A stretch of DNA of 54,859 bases. It comes from Agarophyton chilense (Eukaryota > Rhodophyta > Florideophyceae > Gracilariales > Gracilariaceae). The notes below the pieces were generated by a model. That model searched no databases and was not told where the DNA came from. It worked only from the letters and a program-made list of their open reading frames with translations. Below, in pieces: positions 42,871 to 53,962 of the stretch. The DNA is taken from NCBI GenBank assembly GCA_030374765.1, contig JARGXX010000124.1:1-54859 (forward strand), read 5' to 3'. The translations under genes were made by a program, and so were the position numbers. Numbering within the stretch: position 1 is the stretch's first letter; each line of letters opens with the position of its first letter.

Positions 42871-45800
42871 CTCCTCCTCGACTGGTCGGCCAAGTCCAAC
42901 ACGGTCCGCGTTATTGTTGTGAAGACCTGGGCCAAGTGGTTTAGTTAAGAAGTCCGCATCATTGTCTTCACTTGGAACGTACGTCACATTGATGTGACAA
43001 TCCTTGACTAGTTCCCGAACGAAGTGCAACTTAACGTCAATGTGCTTAGCGCGACCCGACGGACAGCGTTCACCAGTTGCCCAGTCAATGGCACACTGGT
43101 TGTCCGAACGAATGGGCACAGCACCTTGCACTTTCCATCCAATCTCCTTAAGCACACGCTTCAACCAAATGACCTCCTGACACGCAAGCGTCAAAGCATA
43201 ATACTCGGCCTCGCCGGTAGACAACGCCACCGAAGCCTGTTTTCTTGCGCCCCACATACATGTCGCTTTGCCAAGCTTCACTAAGAAACCAGACATTGAC
43301 TTGCGATCACGCGTGTCCGCAGCGTAGTCAGAGTCAACGTACGCCTCCAGTTTCACCATGCCAGAGTGATAGTGCACACCATGTTCAGTTGTACCGCGAA
43401 GGTAACGAAGAACCCGCTTTGCTGCCTTGTGACAGTAGGCCGTGGGCGATTTCTGAAAACGAGCCAAGATTAGGACGGGTGCTAATATATCCAACCGAGT
43501 TCTCAGTGCCAAATACAAAAGCGATCCAATGATCTGCTGGTACAGCTGAGTATCCTGGATGGATTTGTCTTTCTCAGATGTCCACCCGGTAAAAAAAGAT
43601 TCTACCATAGGGGTGCATGCCGGCTTGGATCGCTGAAACCCGAAACGGCGCAACACGCTTTCCGTGTACAGTGACTGACCAAGATACAGCGACACAGGTC
43701 GACCATCTGAATCTAAAGTCCATTTGAATTCAACGCCGAGGTACAAGTTCACTTCGTCCGCCACACGCAGCTCGTAAAACGACTTAAGCTCCTCCAAAAT
43801 CGCATCACGTTCCATGGCAGAAGTTGTGAATATTAGCAAGTCATCCACATAAACTAGCACGAACGCATCCTCATTGCTCTCGTTTTGGCGGCGAAACACG
43901 CAAGGTGCACTCGGTAACTCTTCAAAACATATGCTTTTCATATCCTCGCATAGTTTGTTGTGCCATGCCAAGTGCGCTTGCTTCAGTCCATAGATAGCCT
44001 TGAGCAATTTGAAGCATCGTGAAGTCACGCCAGGTATACCTCGAGGTGACATGATCCACACATCTTCTTCAAGTTCGCCATTGAGAAACGCAGTCTTCAC
44101 ATCCACCTGTACCACATACATGCGCAAGCATAACGTCAGATACAAGAATATGCGAACCAAAGAGAACGAAACAACTGGTGCATAGGTCTCCATGTAGTCC
44201 TGACCATATGTTTGGTGGTTTCCACCGGCTACAACACGAGCCTTAAAACGTTCAACTGACCCATCAGCATTGCGCTTTACCTTCAGTATGACGTGAGTTG
44301 GTAGTGGTTGTGAAGCAGGAGAGTCATCAGGTTTCCAAGTTTGCTTCGACTCCAATGATGAAAACTCTTCATCGACGGCTGCTTGCCACATGGTACGCTC
44401 CTCCGCACTGGCGGACATTGCCTCCTTGAGTGAGGGCTCATCACTAGTAGTGACTTTGACTTGCGATGTACAGTGAGCAGACCCTGCCATGAACCACCTC
44501 AGAGGTTGACGGCGCGTGCGCCGCGGGTAGCGTGGTTCCGTATCAGCGTTGGCAGATGTATCAAGGTCATCAGCAGCACTTTCGTCATCACTTTCGGAAT
44601 CCTGTGCATCGTCTTCATTGCTGCCGGAGTCTGACTCCGACTGCCTGAGTGTTGGAATCAGGTGCGAGGATCCGTCATGAACCACCTCCTCCTCAACATT
44701 ATCCACGGAGAAGGTATCCGATTCGTCATCAATGCTATCACATAATCCCATATCAGAGCTATAGTCAGCATCTGACGCACTTTCATCATCCATGTAGTTG
44801 GCAAGAGATGATGCGCCAGGGAACTTGGATTCATCAAAAGTAACATGTCGTGACTCAATAATACGCGGAGTACCATCATTATCAACGACGAGTACCTTGT
44901 ACACACCATGCTCAAGAGTCTCCAAGTACACTCCCTCAAGTGCACGAGACTCGAACTTGGGTCCACGCGGAGTCCTTAGCACGAATGCAGTGCATCCAAA
45001 CACACGCACGTGCTTCAACAAAGGTTTATTTCCAGTTACCAGAAAGTAGGGACTGTTGTTAACAGTAGAATGTTGCACTCGATTACGCACAAAGATAACA
45101 TGTTTCAGCGCATATGGCCACAAACATTCTGGTAGATCGGCTTGGATCAGCAACGATCGAGCAGCTTCCACCATGGTACGATTGATGCGCTCAGCTATAG
45201 CGTTGTGTTCGGGGGTGTATGGAGCAGAGAAAGAAGTGAGGCCATGTTCTGCTGCCAAGTTCTCTTGCAGGGCAATATATTCTTCTGCACCGTCCGAGTG
45301 CAAACTTTTGATATGCACTCCTCCAAGCTGCTTAAACTTTGCCGCAATACCCACAAACACATCACTAAGAGCACTGCGATGGATCACCAGACCTAGGAAC
45401 ACATACCGTGAGTGATCATCGAGGAATGTACATGCATATTGAAACTTTTCCGGAAAAGACTTTTCCAGAGGACCTACAATATCCGAGTGCACAATGTCAC
45501 CAACCGCGGATGCATGTTCAAAGTGACCTGGGAACGGAAGCTTATGAGCCTTGCCAAGTCGACATGCTCGGCATACCTCCTCCATGTCACACAAGTGCGG
45601 CACTCCATCTGCGTACTTGTGTACATGTTGCAGATCACGTTGGTTGATGTGAGCCAGTCGTCGGTGCCACAGTTGAGTCTCCGTAGACTTTGTCGAAAGC
45701 GCAAGTTCCACGCCAGCATGCCCTAAAGGTTGAGGCAGTGTGTACATGCGAGATACCTTGTCACGATCACCAATGCCCACCTCAAAACCATTTGACTCTA

Positions 45801-47166
45801 GCGTCAAACGTACACTATGACGACCGAAGAGCGACTCAATACCTTTGTCGGCCAAACACCCGGTTGAAACCAAGTTGTATCCCAGAGCGGGGGTCAGTAG
45901 GGCATCACTCAGACGTATGTTCGCATTGTCCAAAGGAATGATCACCTCTCCGCGTTGTTTAGATACAACAGATGTGTTATCGGCAAGCATCACTGTCCTT
46001 TCGTCGCAAGGTTCAAGTGAACCGGGCACGAACGCACAAACAGAATGGAAGCAATGTACTGTCGCACCGCTGTCTGCGTAGGTACTCAGGTCATTCGGCG
46101 GAACTATAGTGGTCCTTTCCACAGTTGCACCAGCAATTTCGATTTTTCCAGACTTTCCAGAAGACTTGCTCGAGGCGCTTCTACCACTACTGCCACCCAT
46201 TCGCTTGGGTTGTGGCGACAGTTTATCGAGGATACTCTGCGGCAAGTGGTTGTCCGGGTTGTCCGGATTCATAAAGCAACGATCTTGTGTGTGTCCATCG
46301 CGATCACAGAAGTCGCAATGATGTCCATTGCTCGATCCAGAACGATCAAATGATGACGATCTCAAGGCGGCAGCAAGTGCACGAGCAGTAAACTCAATGT
46401 CGGAGTGACCATCAGACTCCTCATCTTCGTTGTTTGCACTACTGCGGGTACGATTAGTCGATTCAGAATGTCGACCAGATTTTTTCCTGCCCTTCTTCTT
46501 GCGACGTGAACTACGTCCAGACGGCCTTGCAGACACCTGTTTCGCGTTGTATTCATCTATGAGGGTCGTGGCCACGTAGTCCCATGTAAGCTCAGCGATA
46601 TCCTTGGTTCGAAGAGCTGCAGCAGTAGACTCCAGTGTGCAATTGGGATCAATAGAAGCAAGTAACATGGGAGCTTTGTGCGACTCGGGTACTGCCGCAT
46701 CCTTTCCCATGCGCTCTAACTGAGCAAATAACGCCGTGTACTGGTCCACATAGCCTGACATATTCTGACCATTGTATCCCATACGGAATAGTTGAGTCTG
46801 CACAGCAATTCTGGATACAGTACGATTGGACGCATACCGTGCATCAAGTAATGCGAGCATGCGCGCCGGGTCGTCGTCGACATCCATGACCACACGAAGT
46901 GGCGCATCACCCAAGGCGCATATTATGATTCCACATGCCTTCTCGCGCTTGGCGACAACTCGAGCGCTATCAATAGCGGTATCCGATGTTGCTTCAGTAG
47001 TTGCTGAATATCCAGAATCGGATTCCACAACGTTCCACACACCTTTAACACGGCATGCAGCACGAAGGCGATGGCGCCATAGGGCATAATCATCACCACG
47101 CCTTCCATGAAAACGAGGGATTTTCATCCCGGTAGTACTTTCGGATTCCATTTCCGTGTCCGACAT
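42865..47166 (-). CDS. Copia Gag-Pol polyprotein, family 1 segment D (1433 aa)
   Basis: Complete uninterrupted polyprotein with all catalytic motifs, as in copies A and B. Markers: Phe259, shared only with C; GCACACTGG near 43091 and the CTTCTTCAAG string near 44066, shared only with Z. Under the inversion model D is a chimera of two elements, its 3' part related to Z and its 5' part from the original X. Stop TGA in LTR c. Potentially translatable from LTR d. Confidence 0.96.
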   Translation of the reverse strand: MSDTEMESESTTGMKIPRFHGRRGDDYALWRHRLRAACRVKGVWNVVESDSGYSATTEATSDTAIDSARVVAKREKACGIIICALGDAPLRVVMDVDDDPARMLALLDARYASNRTVSRIAVQTQLFRMGYNGQNMSGYVDQYTALFAQLERMGKDAAVPESHKAPMLLASIDPNCTLESTAAALRTKDIAELTWDYVATTLIDEYNAKQVSARPSGRSSRRKKKGRKKSGRHSESTNRTRSSANNEDEESDGHSDIEFTARALAAALRSSSFDRSGSSNGHHCDFCDRDGHTQDRCFMNPDNPDNHLPQSILDKLSPQPKRMGGSSGRSASSKSSGKSGKIEIAGATVERTTIVPPNDLSTYADSGATVHCFHSVCAFVPGSLEPCDERTVMLADNTSVVSKQRGEVIIPLDNANIRLSDALLTPALGYNLVSTGCLADKGIESLFGRHSVRLTLESNGFEVGIGDRDKVSRMYTLPQPLGHAGVELALSTKSTETQLWHRRLAHINQRDLQHVHKYADGVPHLCDMEEVCRACRLGKAHKLPFPGHFEHASAVGDIVHSDIVGPLEKSFPEKFQYACTFLDDHSRYVFLGLVIHRSALSDVFVGIAAKFKQLGGVHIKSLHSDGAEEYIALQENLAAEHGLTSFSAPYTPEHNAIAERINRTMVEAARSLLIQADLPECLWPYALKHVIFVRNRVQHSTVNNSPYFLVTGNKPLLKHVRVFGCTAFVLRTPRGPKFESRALEGVYLETLEHGVYKVLVVDNDGTPRIIESRHVTFDESKFPGASSLANYMDDESASDADYSSDMGLCDSIDDESDTFSVDNVEEEVVHDGSSHLIPTLRQSESDSGSNEDDAQDSESDDESAADDLDTSANADTEPRYPRRTRRQPLRWFMAGSAHCTSQVKVTTSDEPSLKEAMSASAEERTMWQAAVDEEFSSLESKQTWKPDDSPASQPLPTHVILKVKRNADGSVERFKARVVAGGNHQTYGQDYMETYAPVVSFSLVRIFLYLTLCLRMYVVQVDVKTAFLNGELEEDVWIMSPRGIPGVTSRCFKLLKAIYGLKQAHLAWHNKLCEDMKSICFEELPSAPCVFRRQNESNEDAFVLVYVDDLLIFTTSAMERDAILEELKSFYELRVADEVNLYLGVEFKWTLDSDGRPVSLYLGQSLYTESVLRRFGFQRSKPACTPMVESFFTGWTSEKDKSIQDTQLYQQIIGSLLYLALRTRLDILAPVLILARFQKSPTAYCHKAAKRVLRYLRGTTEHGVHYHSGMVKLEAYVDSDYAADTRDRKSMSGFLVKLGKATCMWGARKQASVALSTGEAEYYALTLACQEVIWLKRVLKEIGWKVQGAVPIRSDNQCAIDWATGERCPSGRAKHIDVKLHFVRELVKDCHINVTYVPSEDNDADFLTKPLGPGLHNNNADRVGLGRPVEEEC

Positions 47167-47506
47167 ATTTCAGTCTGTTATCCACGAAGCAGATAGAACG
47201 GAACCAAACGAAATTAATTAGTAGAGGGAAGCAGAGTGAGGGACTCAATGCCTTGGGAAGTTTAAGAAAAGGGCCACGAGCAGTGATGAATTCGTGGCCG
47301 AGCTTGTCCGAACGGAGTATCCCAACTCAAACGTTCGACAGCGAGGACGACAGCGGAGACTTTTGACGTAGCCTGCAACGCTCACCGAGACGCGTCTCGT
47401 ACGCGATCACAAGCGGAGCTCGGGTGCTCCCACGCTTGGAGTATACTCACGGGCAGTGGCAGAAGGCGTACCCGGAACAGACAAACTTCTCGACTTCGGG
47501 TTGAAA

Positions 47507-47690
47507 CTTCTTGATTGAACCTACCGAGACTTGCTCGAGGTAGGCGGGCGCACTGGCGGGAGAAACTACCTCCGCTACCCTAAAGGATGATCCCCTGGAC
47601 CCTGGTTACTCTCTCCAGGTGAGGTACGCTTTGATTACCTACCGAACTCTGCGCACTTCAGAGTCCGGCGCTTTTAGTCCCTACGAGGCG
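47507..47690 (-). promoter_or_regulatory. Structured 5' leader block of segment D
   Basis: Same multi-hairpin block as 21436-21619. The leader also has a private C-to-T change near 47306 (CTTGTCCGAA). Confidence 0.6.
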
Positions 47691-48065
47691 TCCCAAGGAG
47701 GGGTGTCGTCAAGATACACTTCCCCCAGTTGACCCAAGCTAGCCTCTTGCGGGAAAGTAGCGCGGTCGTGCGGTGTAGTACGGTTGCTCCTACACTTCCA
47801 AGCCCAATTCATCGACCTCCGTACTCTACGGACGGAGAGCAGGATTTGGCAGACTTCCCGGTCTCGTGCCAAGGGGGTACTAACAAACGCGATATGTTTT
47901 CGCCACCAAGGAGGAAGTCCGCAGGGTACACGCCTGTCGCAAAACAAAATAACTTCTTGAATCCAGATGAGCGTTAGTCGTAGATCGCGCACCTGTCGCA
48001 GTAGGGAATCTTCTTGAATCCAAATAAATGTTAGTAGAGCGTGACGTCTGCGAAGAGTCGACGCT

Positions 48066-48079
48066 CTGGGCCCATAACC
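48066..48079 (-). other. Primer-binding site of segment D
   Basis: Sense GGTTATGGGCCCAG adjoining LTR d. Confidence 0.85.
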
Positions 48080-48753
48080 TCACAACGTGAGCGCAGGTTA
48101 GGTAAAGGAAAAGGAAGAAGAGGGGGAAAAGACGAGAAGAAGAGAAAAATAAAAGAAGAGAAACAAAGGAAGGTAGTCAGCCTTGACAATTTACTTCGAT
48201 CGTTGGCGACCGTCATTGAAAACTATATCTACCTCGCACGCAGTTCCGCCGCCGGTGCTGACCGTCGGCGGGTCACCCACGTCTCACACCTTGCCACTGT
48301 GCGACGAGGAGTTGCGCGCCAAAACAATTTCAAACATGAAGCATATCAAATAAAAACTCAAAAAAATCATCCAAAGTGGTGCGCCAGTGCCAACCACCCC
48401 GCGCAGCCCAGATTCGGCTGTTACGGCCAAACCCCGTATCCAGCCCACATTCGCACATTCTCTCCAACTGCATAGCCCGTGCTCATTCAGCGCTCTCGTC
48501 CAATCAAATCGCTCCACTTGGGCCGAAGCCCCAACACGCCCCATTAGAACCAGACCACTTGTCCATACCACGTTGCATGAGGGCATTTGCAGTAGCCAAT
48601 CAGATGGCCGTTTCACGTTGAGATTGAGATGAGGCGCATATGCGTTTTTCCGCGGAGGGTGCCCAAAAGTGCCCATGCTTAAATCCACTTTTTGTTTTCC
48701 ACTATTTCCAACACTCCAAAGGGCTTGGGGGCACAGTCGACCAAACCTCAACA
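48080..48753 (-). repeat. LTR d, shared by D and Z
   Basis: 674 bp. 5' LTR of D (primer site on its left) and 3' LTR of Z (coding end and GAGGAGGAG tract on its right). No target duplication on either side, the signature of a tandem unit formed by LTR recombination. Confidence 0.95.
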
Positions 48754-51700
48754 CTCCTCCTCGACTGGTCGGCCAAGTCCAACACGGTCCGCGTTATTGT
48801 TGTGAAGACCTGGGCCAAGTGGTTTAGTTAAGAAGTCCGCATCATTGTCTTCACTTGGAACGTACGTCACATTGATGTGACAATCCTTGACTAGTTCCCG
48901 AACGAAGTGCAACTTAACGTCAATGTGCTTAGCGCGACCCGACGGACAGCGTTCACCAGTTGCCCAGTCAATGGCACACTGGTTGTCCGAACGAATGGGC
49001 ACAGCACCTTGCACTTTCCATCCAATCTCCTTAAGCACACGCTTCAACCAAATGACCTCCTGACACGCAAGCGTCAAAGCATAATACTCGGCCTCGCCGG
49101 TAGACAACGCCACCGAAGCCTGTTTTCTTGCGCCCCACATACATGTCGCTTTGCCAAGCTTCACTAAGAAACCAGACATTGACTTGCGATCACGCGTGTC
49201 CGCAGCGTAGTCAGAGTCAACGTACGCCTCCAGTTTCACCATGCCAGAGTGATAGTGCACACCATGTTCAGTTGTACCGCGAAGGTAACGAAGAACCCGC
49301 TTTGCTGCCTTGTGACAGTAGGCCGTGGGCGATTTCTGAAAACGAGCCAAGATTAGGACGGGTGCTAATATATCCAACCGAGTTCTCAGTGCCAAATACA
49401 AAAGCGATCCAATGATCTGCTGGTACAGCTGAGTATCCTGGATGGATTTGTCTTTCTCAGATGTCCACCCGGTAAAAAAAGATTCTACCATAGGGGTGCA
49501 TGCCGGCTTGGATCGCTGAAACCCGAAACGGCGCAACACGCTTTCCGTGTACAGTGACTGACCAAGATACAGCGACACAGGTCGACCATCTGAATCTAAA
49601 GTCCATTTGAATTCAACGCCGAGGTACAAGTTCACTTCGTCCGCCACACGCAGCTCGTAAAACGACTTAAGCTCCTCCAAAATCGCATCACGTTCCATGG
49701 CAGAAGTTGTGAATATTAGCAAGTCATCCACATAAACTAGCACGAACGCATCCTCATTGCTCTCGTTTTGGCGGCGAAACACGCAAGGTGCACTCGGTAA
49801 CTCTTCAAAACATATGCTTTTCATATCCTCGCATAGTTTGTTGTGCCATGCCAAGTGCGCTTGCTTCAGTCCATAGATAGCCTTGAGCAATTTGAAGCAT
49901 CGTGAAGTCACGCCAGGTATACCTCGAGGTGACATGATCCACACATCTTCTTCAAGTTCGCCATTGAGAAACGCAGTCTTCACATCCACCTGTACCACAT
50001 ACATGCGCAAGCATAACGTCAGATACAAGAATATGCGAACCAAAGAGAACGAAACAACTGGTGCATAGGTCTCCATGTAGTCCTGACCATATGTTTGGTG
50101 GTTTCCACCGGCTACAACACGAGCCTTAAAACGTTCAACTGACCCATCAGCATTGCGCTTTACCTTCAGTATGACGTGAGTTGGTAGTGGTTGTGAAGCA
50201 GGAGAGTCATCAGGTTTCCAAGTTTGCTTCGACTCCAATGATGAAAACTCTTCATCGACGGCTGCTTGCCACATGGTACGCTCCTCCGCACTGGCGGACA
50301 TTGCCTCCTTGAGTGAGGGCTCATCACTAGTAGTGACTTTGACTTGCGATGTACAGTGAGCAGACCCTGCCATGAACCACCTCAGAGGTTGACGGCGCGT
50401 GCGCCGCGGGTAGCGTGGTTCCGTATCAGCGTTGGCAGATGTATCAAGGTCATCAGCAGCACTTTCGTCATCACTTTCGGAATCCTGTGCATCGTCTTCA
50501 TTGCTGCCGGAGTCTGACTCCGACTGCCTGAGTGTTGGAATCAGGTGCGAGGATCCGTCATGAACCACCTCCTCCTCAACATTATCCACGGAGAAGGTAT
50601 CCGATTCGTCATCAATGCTATCACATAATCCCATATCAGAGCTATAGTCAGCATCTGACGCACTTTCATCATCCATGTAGTTGGCAAGAGATGATGCGCC
50701 AGGGAACTTGGATTCATCAAAAGTAACATGTCGTGACTCAATAATACGCGGAGTACCATCATTATCAACGACGAGTACCTTGTACACACCATGCTCAAGA
50801 GTCTCCAAGTACACTCCCTCAAGTGCACGAGACTCGAACTTGGGTCCACGCGGAGTCCTTAGCACGAATGCAGTGCATCCAAACACACGCACGTGCTTCA
50901 ACAAAGGTTTATTTCCAGTTACCAGAAAGTAGGGACTGTTGTTAACAGTAGAATGTTGCACTCGATTACGCACAAAGATAACATGTTTCAGCGCATATGG
51001 CCACAAACATTCTGGTAGATCGGCTTGGATCAGCAACGATCGAGCAGCTTCCACCATGGTACGATTGATGCGCTCAGCTATAGCGTTGTGTTCGGGGGTG
51101 TATGGAGCAGAGAAAGAAGTGAGGCCATGTTCTGCTGCCAAGTTCTCTTGCAGGGCAATATATTCTTCTGCACCGTCCGAGTGCAAACTTTTGATATGCA
51201 CTCCTCCAAGCTGCTTAAACTTTGCCGCAATACCCACAAACACATCACTAAGAGCACTGCGATGGATCACCAGACCTAGGAACACATACCGTGAGTGATC
51301 ATCGAGGAATGTACATGCATATTGAAACTTTTCCGGAAAAGACTTTTCCAGAGGACCTACAATATCCGAGTGCACAATGTCACCAACCGCGGATGCATGT
51401 TCAAAGTGACCTGGGAACGGAAGCTTATGAGCCTTGCCAAGTCGACATGCTCGGCATACCTCCTCCATGTCACACAAGTGCGGCACTCCATCTGCGTACT
51501 TGTGTACATGTTGCAGATCACGTTGGTTGATGTGAGCCAGTCGTCGGTGCCACAGTTGAGTCTCCGTAGACTTTGTCGAAAGCGCAAGTTCCACGCCAGC
51601 ATGCCCTAAAGGTTGAGGCAGTGTGTACATGCGAGATACCTTGTCACGATCACCAATGCCCACCTCAAAACCATTTGACTCTAGCGTCAAACGTACACTA

Positions 51701-53049
51701 TGACGACCGAAGAGCGACTCAATACCTTTGTCGGCCAAACACCCGGTTGAAACCAAGTTGTATCCCAGAGCGGGGGTCAGTAGGGCATCACTCAGACGTA
51801 TGTTCGCATTGTCCAAAGGAATGATCACCTCTCCGCGTTGTTTAGATACAACAGATGTGTTATCGGCAAGCATCACTGTCCTTTCGTCGCAAGGTTCAAG
51901 TGAACCGGGCACGAACGCACAAACAGAATGGAAGCAATGTACTGTCGCACCGCTGTCTGCGTAGGTACTCAGGTCATTCGGCGGAACTATAGTGGTCCTT
52001 TCCACAGTTGCACCAGCAATTTCGATTTTTCCAGACTTTCCAGAAGACTTGCTCGAGGCGCTTCTACCACTACTGCCACCCATTCGCTTGGGTTGTGGCG
52101 ACAGTTTATCGAGGATACTCTGCGGCAAGTGGTTGTCCGGGTTGTCCGGATTCATAAAGCAACGATCTTGTGTGTGTCCATCGCGATCACAGAAGTCGCA
52201 ATGATGTCCATTGCTCGATCCAGAACGATCAAATGATGACGATCTCAAGGCGGCAGCAAGTGCACGAGCAGTAGACTCAATGTCGGAGTGACCATCAGAC
52301 TCCTCATCTTCGTTGTTTGCACTACTGCGGGTACGATTAGTCGATTCAGAATGTCGACCAGATTTTTTCCTGCCCTTCTTCTTGCGACGTGAACTACGTC
52401 CAGACGGCCTTGCAGACACCTGTTTCGCGTTGTATTCATCTATGAGGGTCGTGGCCACGTAGTCCCATGTAAGCTCAGCGATATCCTTGGTTCGAAGAGC
52501 TGCAGCAGTAGACTCCAGTGTGCAATTGGGATCAATAGAAGCAAGTAACATGGGAGCTTTGTGCGACTCGGGTACTGCCGCATCCTTTCCCATGCGCTCT
52601 AACTGAGCAAATAACGCCGTGTACTGGTCCACATAGCCTGACATATTCTGACCATTGTATCCCATACGGAATAGTTGAGTCTGCACAGCAATTCTGGATA
52701 CAGTACGATTGGACGCATACCGTGCATCAAGTAATGCGAGCATGCGCGCCGGGTCGTCGTCGACATCCATGACCACACGAAGTGGCGCATCACCCAAGGC
52801 GCATATTATGATTCCACATGCCTTCTCGCGCTTGGCGACAACTCGAGCGCTATCAATAGCGGTATCCGATGTTGCTTCAGTAGTTGCTGAATATCCAGAA
52901 TCGGATTCCACAACGTTCCACACACCTTTAACACGGCATGCAGCACGAAGGCGATGGCGCCATAGGGCATAATCATCACCACGCCTTCCATGAAAACGAG
53001 GGATTTTCATCCCGGTAGTACTTTCGGATTCCATTTCCGTGTCCGACAT
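48748..53049 (-). CDS. Copia Gag-Pol polyprotein, family 1 segment Z (1433 aa)
   Basis: Complete uninterrupted polyprotein with the family-1 domain order and intact CCHC, DSG, DDE, YVDD and RNase H motifs. Ser259 as in A and B. Shares D-type silent markers in RNase H and reverse transcriptase. With LTRs d and e it forms a structurally complete element, and is potentially active. Confidence 0.97.
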   Translation of the reverse strand: MSDTEMESESTTGMKIPRFHGRRGDDYALWRHRLRAACRVKGVWNVVESDSGYSATTEATSDTAIDSARVVAKREKACGIIICALGDAPLRVVMDVDDDPARMLALLDARYASNRTVSRIAVQTQLFRMGYNGQNMSGYVDQYTALFAQLERMGKDAAVPESHKAPMLLASIDPNCTLESTAAALRTKDIAELTWDYVATTLIDEYNAKQVSARPSGRSSRRKKKGRKKSGRHSESTNRTRSSANNEDEESDGHSDIESTARALAAALRSSSFDRSGSSNGHHCDFCDRDGHTQDRCFMNPDNPDNHLPQSILDKLSPQPKRMGGSSGRSASSKSSGKSGKIEIAGATVERTTIVPPNDLSTYADSGATVHCFHSVCAFVPGSLEPCDERTVMLADNTSVVSKQRGEVIIPLDNANIRLSDALLTPALGYNLVSTGCLADKGIESLFGRHSVRLTLESNGFEVGIGDRDKVSRMYTLPQPLGHAGVELALSTKSTETQLWHRRLAHINQRDLQHVHKYADGVPHLCDMEEVCRACRLGKAHKLPFPGHFEHASAVGDIVHSDIVGPLEKSFPEKFQYACTFLDDHSRYVFLGLVIHRSALSDVFVGIAAKFKQLGGVHIKSLHSDGAEEYIALQENLAAEHGLTSFSAPYTPEHNAIAERINRTMVEAARSLLIQADLPECLWPYALKHVIFVRNRVQHSTVNNSPYFLVTGNKPLLKHVRVFGCTAFVLRTPRGPKFESRALEGVYLETLEHGVYKVLVVDNDGTPRIIESRHVTFDESKFPGASSLANYMDDESASDADYSSDMGLCDSIDDESDTFSVDNVEEEVVHDGSSHLIPTLRQSESDSGSNEDDAQDSESDDESAADDLDTSANADTEPRYPRRTRRQPLRWFMAGSAHCTSQVKVTTSDEPSLKEAMSASAEERTMWQAAVDEEFSSLESKQTWKPDDSPASQPLPTHVILKVKRNADGSVERFKARVVAGGNHQTYGQDYMETYAPVVSFSLVRIFLYLTLCLRMYVVQVDVKTAFLNGELEEDVWIMSPRGIPGVTSRCFKLLKAIYGLKQAHLAWHNKLCEDMKSICFEELPSAPCVFRRQNESNEDAFVLVYVDDLLIFTTSAMERDAILEELKSFYELRVADEVNLYLGVEFKWTLDSDGRPVSLYLGQSLYTESVLRRFGFQRSKPACTPMVESFFTGWTSEKDKSIQDTQLYQQIIGSLLYLALRTRLDILAPVLILARFQKSPTAYCHKAAKRVLRYLRGTTEHGVHYHSGMVKLEAYVDSDYAADTRDRKSMSGFLVKLGKATCMWGARKQASVALSTGEAEYYALTLACQEVIWLKRVLKEIGWKVQGAVPIRSDNQCAIDWATGERCPSGRAKHIDVKLHFVRELVKDCHINVTYVPSEDNDADFLTKPLGPGLHNNNADRVGLGRPVEEEC

Positions 53050-53389
53050 ATTTCAGTCTGTTATCCACGAAGCAGATAGAACGGAACCAAACGAAATTAA
53101 TTAGTAGAGGGAAGCAGAGTGAGGGACTCAATGCCTTGGGAAGTTTAAGAAAAGGGCCACGAGCAGTGATGAATTCGTGGCCGAGCTTGCCCGAACGGAG
53201 TATCCCAACTCAAACGTTCGACAGCGAGGACGACAGCGGAGACTTTTGACGTAGCCTGCAACGCTCACCGAGACGCGTCTCGTACGCGATCACAAGCGGA
53301 GCTCGGGTGCTCCCACGCTTGGAGTATACTCACGGGCAGTGGCAGAAGGCGTACCCGGAACAGACAAACTTCTCGACTTCGGGTTGAAA

Positions 53390-53573
53390 CTTCTTGATTG
53401 AACCTACCGAGACTTGCTCGAGGTAGGCGGGCGCACTGGCGGGAGAAACTACCTCCGCTACCCTAAAGGATGATCCCCTGGACCCTGGTTACTCTCTCCA
53501 GGTGAGGTACGCTTTGATTACCTACCGAACTCTGCGCACTTCAGAGTCCGGCGCTTTTAGTCCCTACGAGGCG
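53390..53573 (-). promoter_or_regulatory. Structured 5' leader block of segment Z
   Basis: Same block as 21436-21619, between the primer site and gag. Confidence 0.6.
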
Positions 53574-53948
53574 TCCCAAGGAGGGGTGTCGTCAAGATAC
53601 ACTTCCCCCAGTTGACCCAAGCTAGCCTCTTGCGGGAAAGTAGCGCGGTCGTGCGGTGTAGTACGGTTGCTCCTACACTTCCAAGCCCAATTCATCGACC
53701 TCCGTACTCTACGGACGGAGAGCAGGATTTGGCAGACTTCCCGGTCTCGTGCCAAGGGGGTACTAACAAACGCGATATGTTTTCGCCACCAAGGAGGAAG
53801 TCCGCAGGGTACACGCCTGTCGCAAAACAAAATAACTTCTTGAATCCAGATGAGCGTTAGTCGTAGATCGCGCACCTGTCGCAGTAGGGAATCTTCTTGA
53901 ATCCAAATAAATGTTAGTAGAGCGTGACGTCTGCGAAGAGTCGACGCT

Positions 53949-53962
53949 CTGGGCCCATAACC
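53949..53962 (-). other. Primer-binding site of segment Z
   Basis: Sense GGTTATGGGCCCAG adjoining LTR e. Confidence 0.85.
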
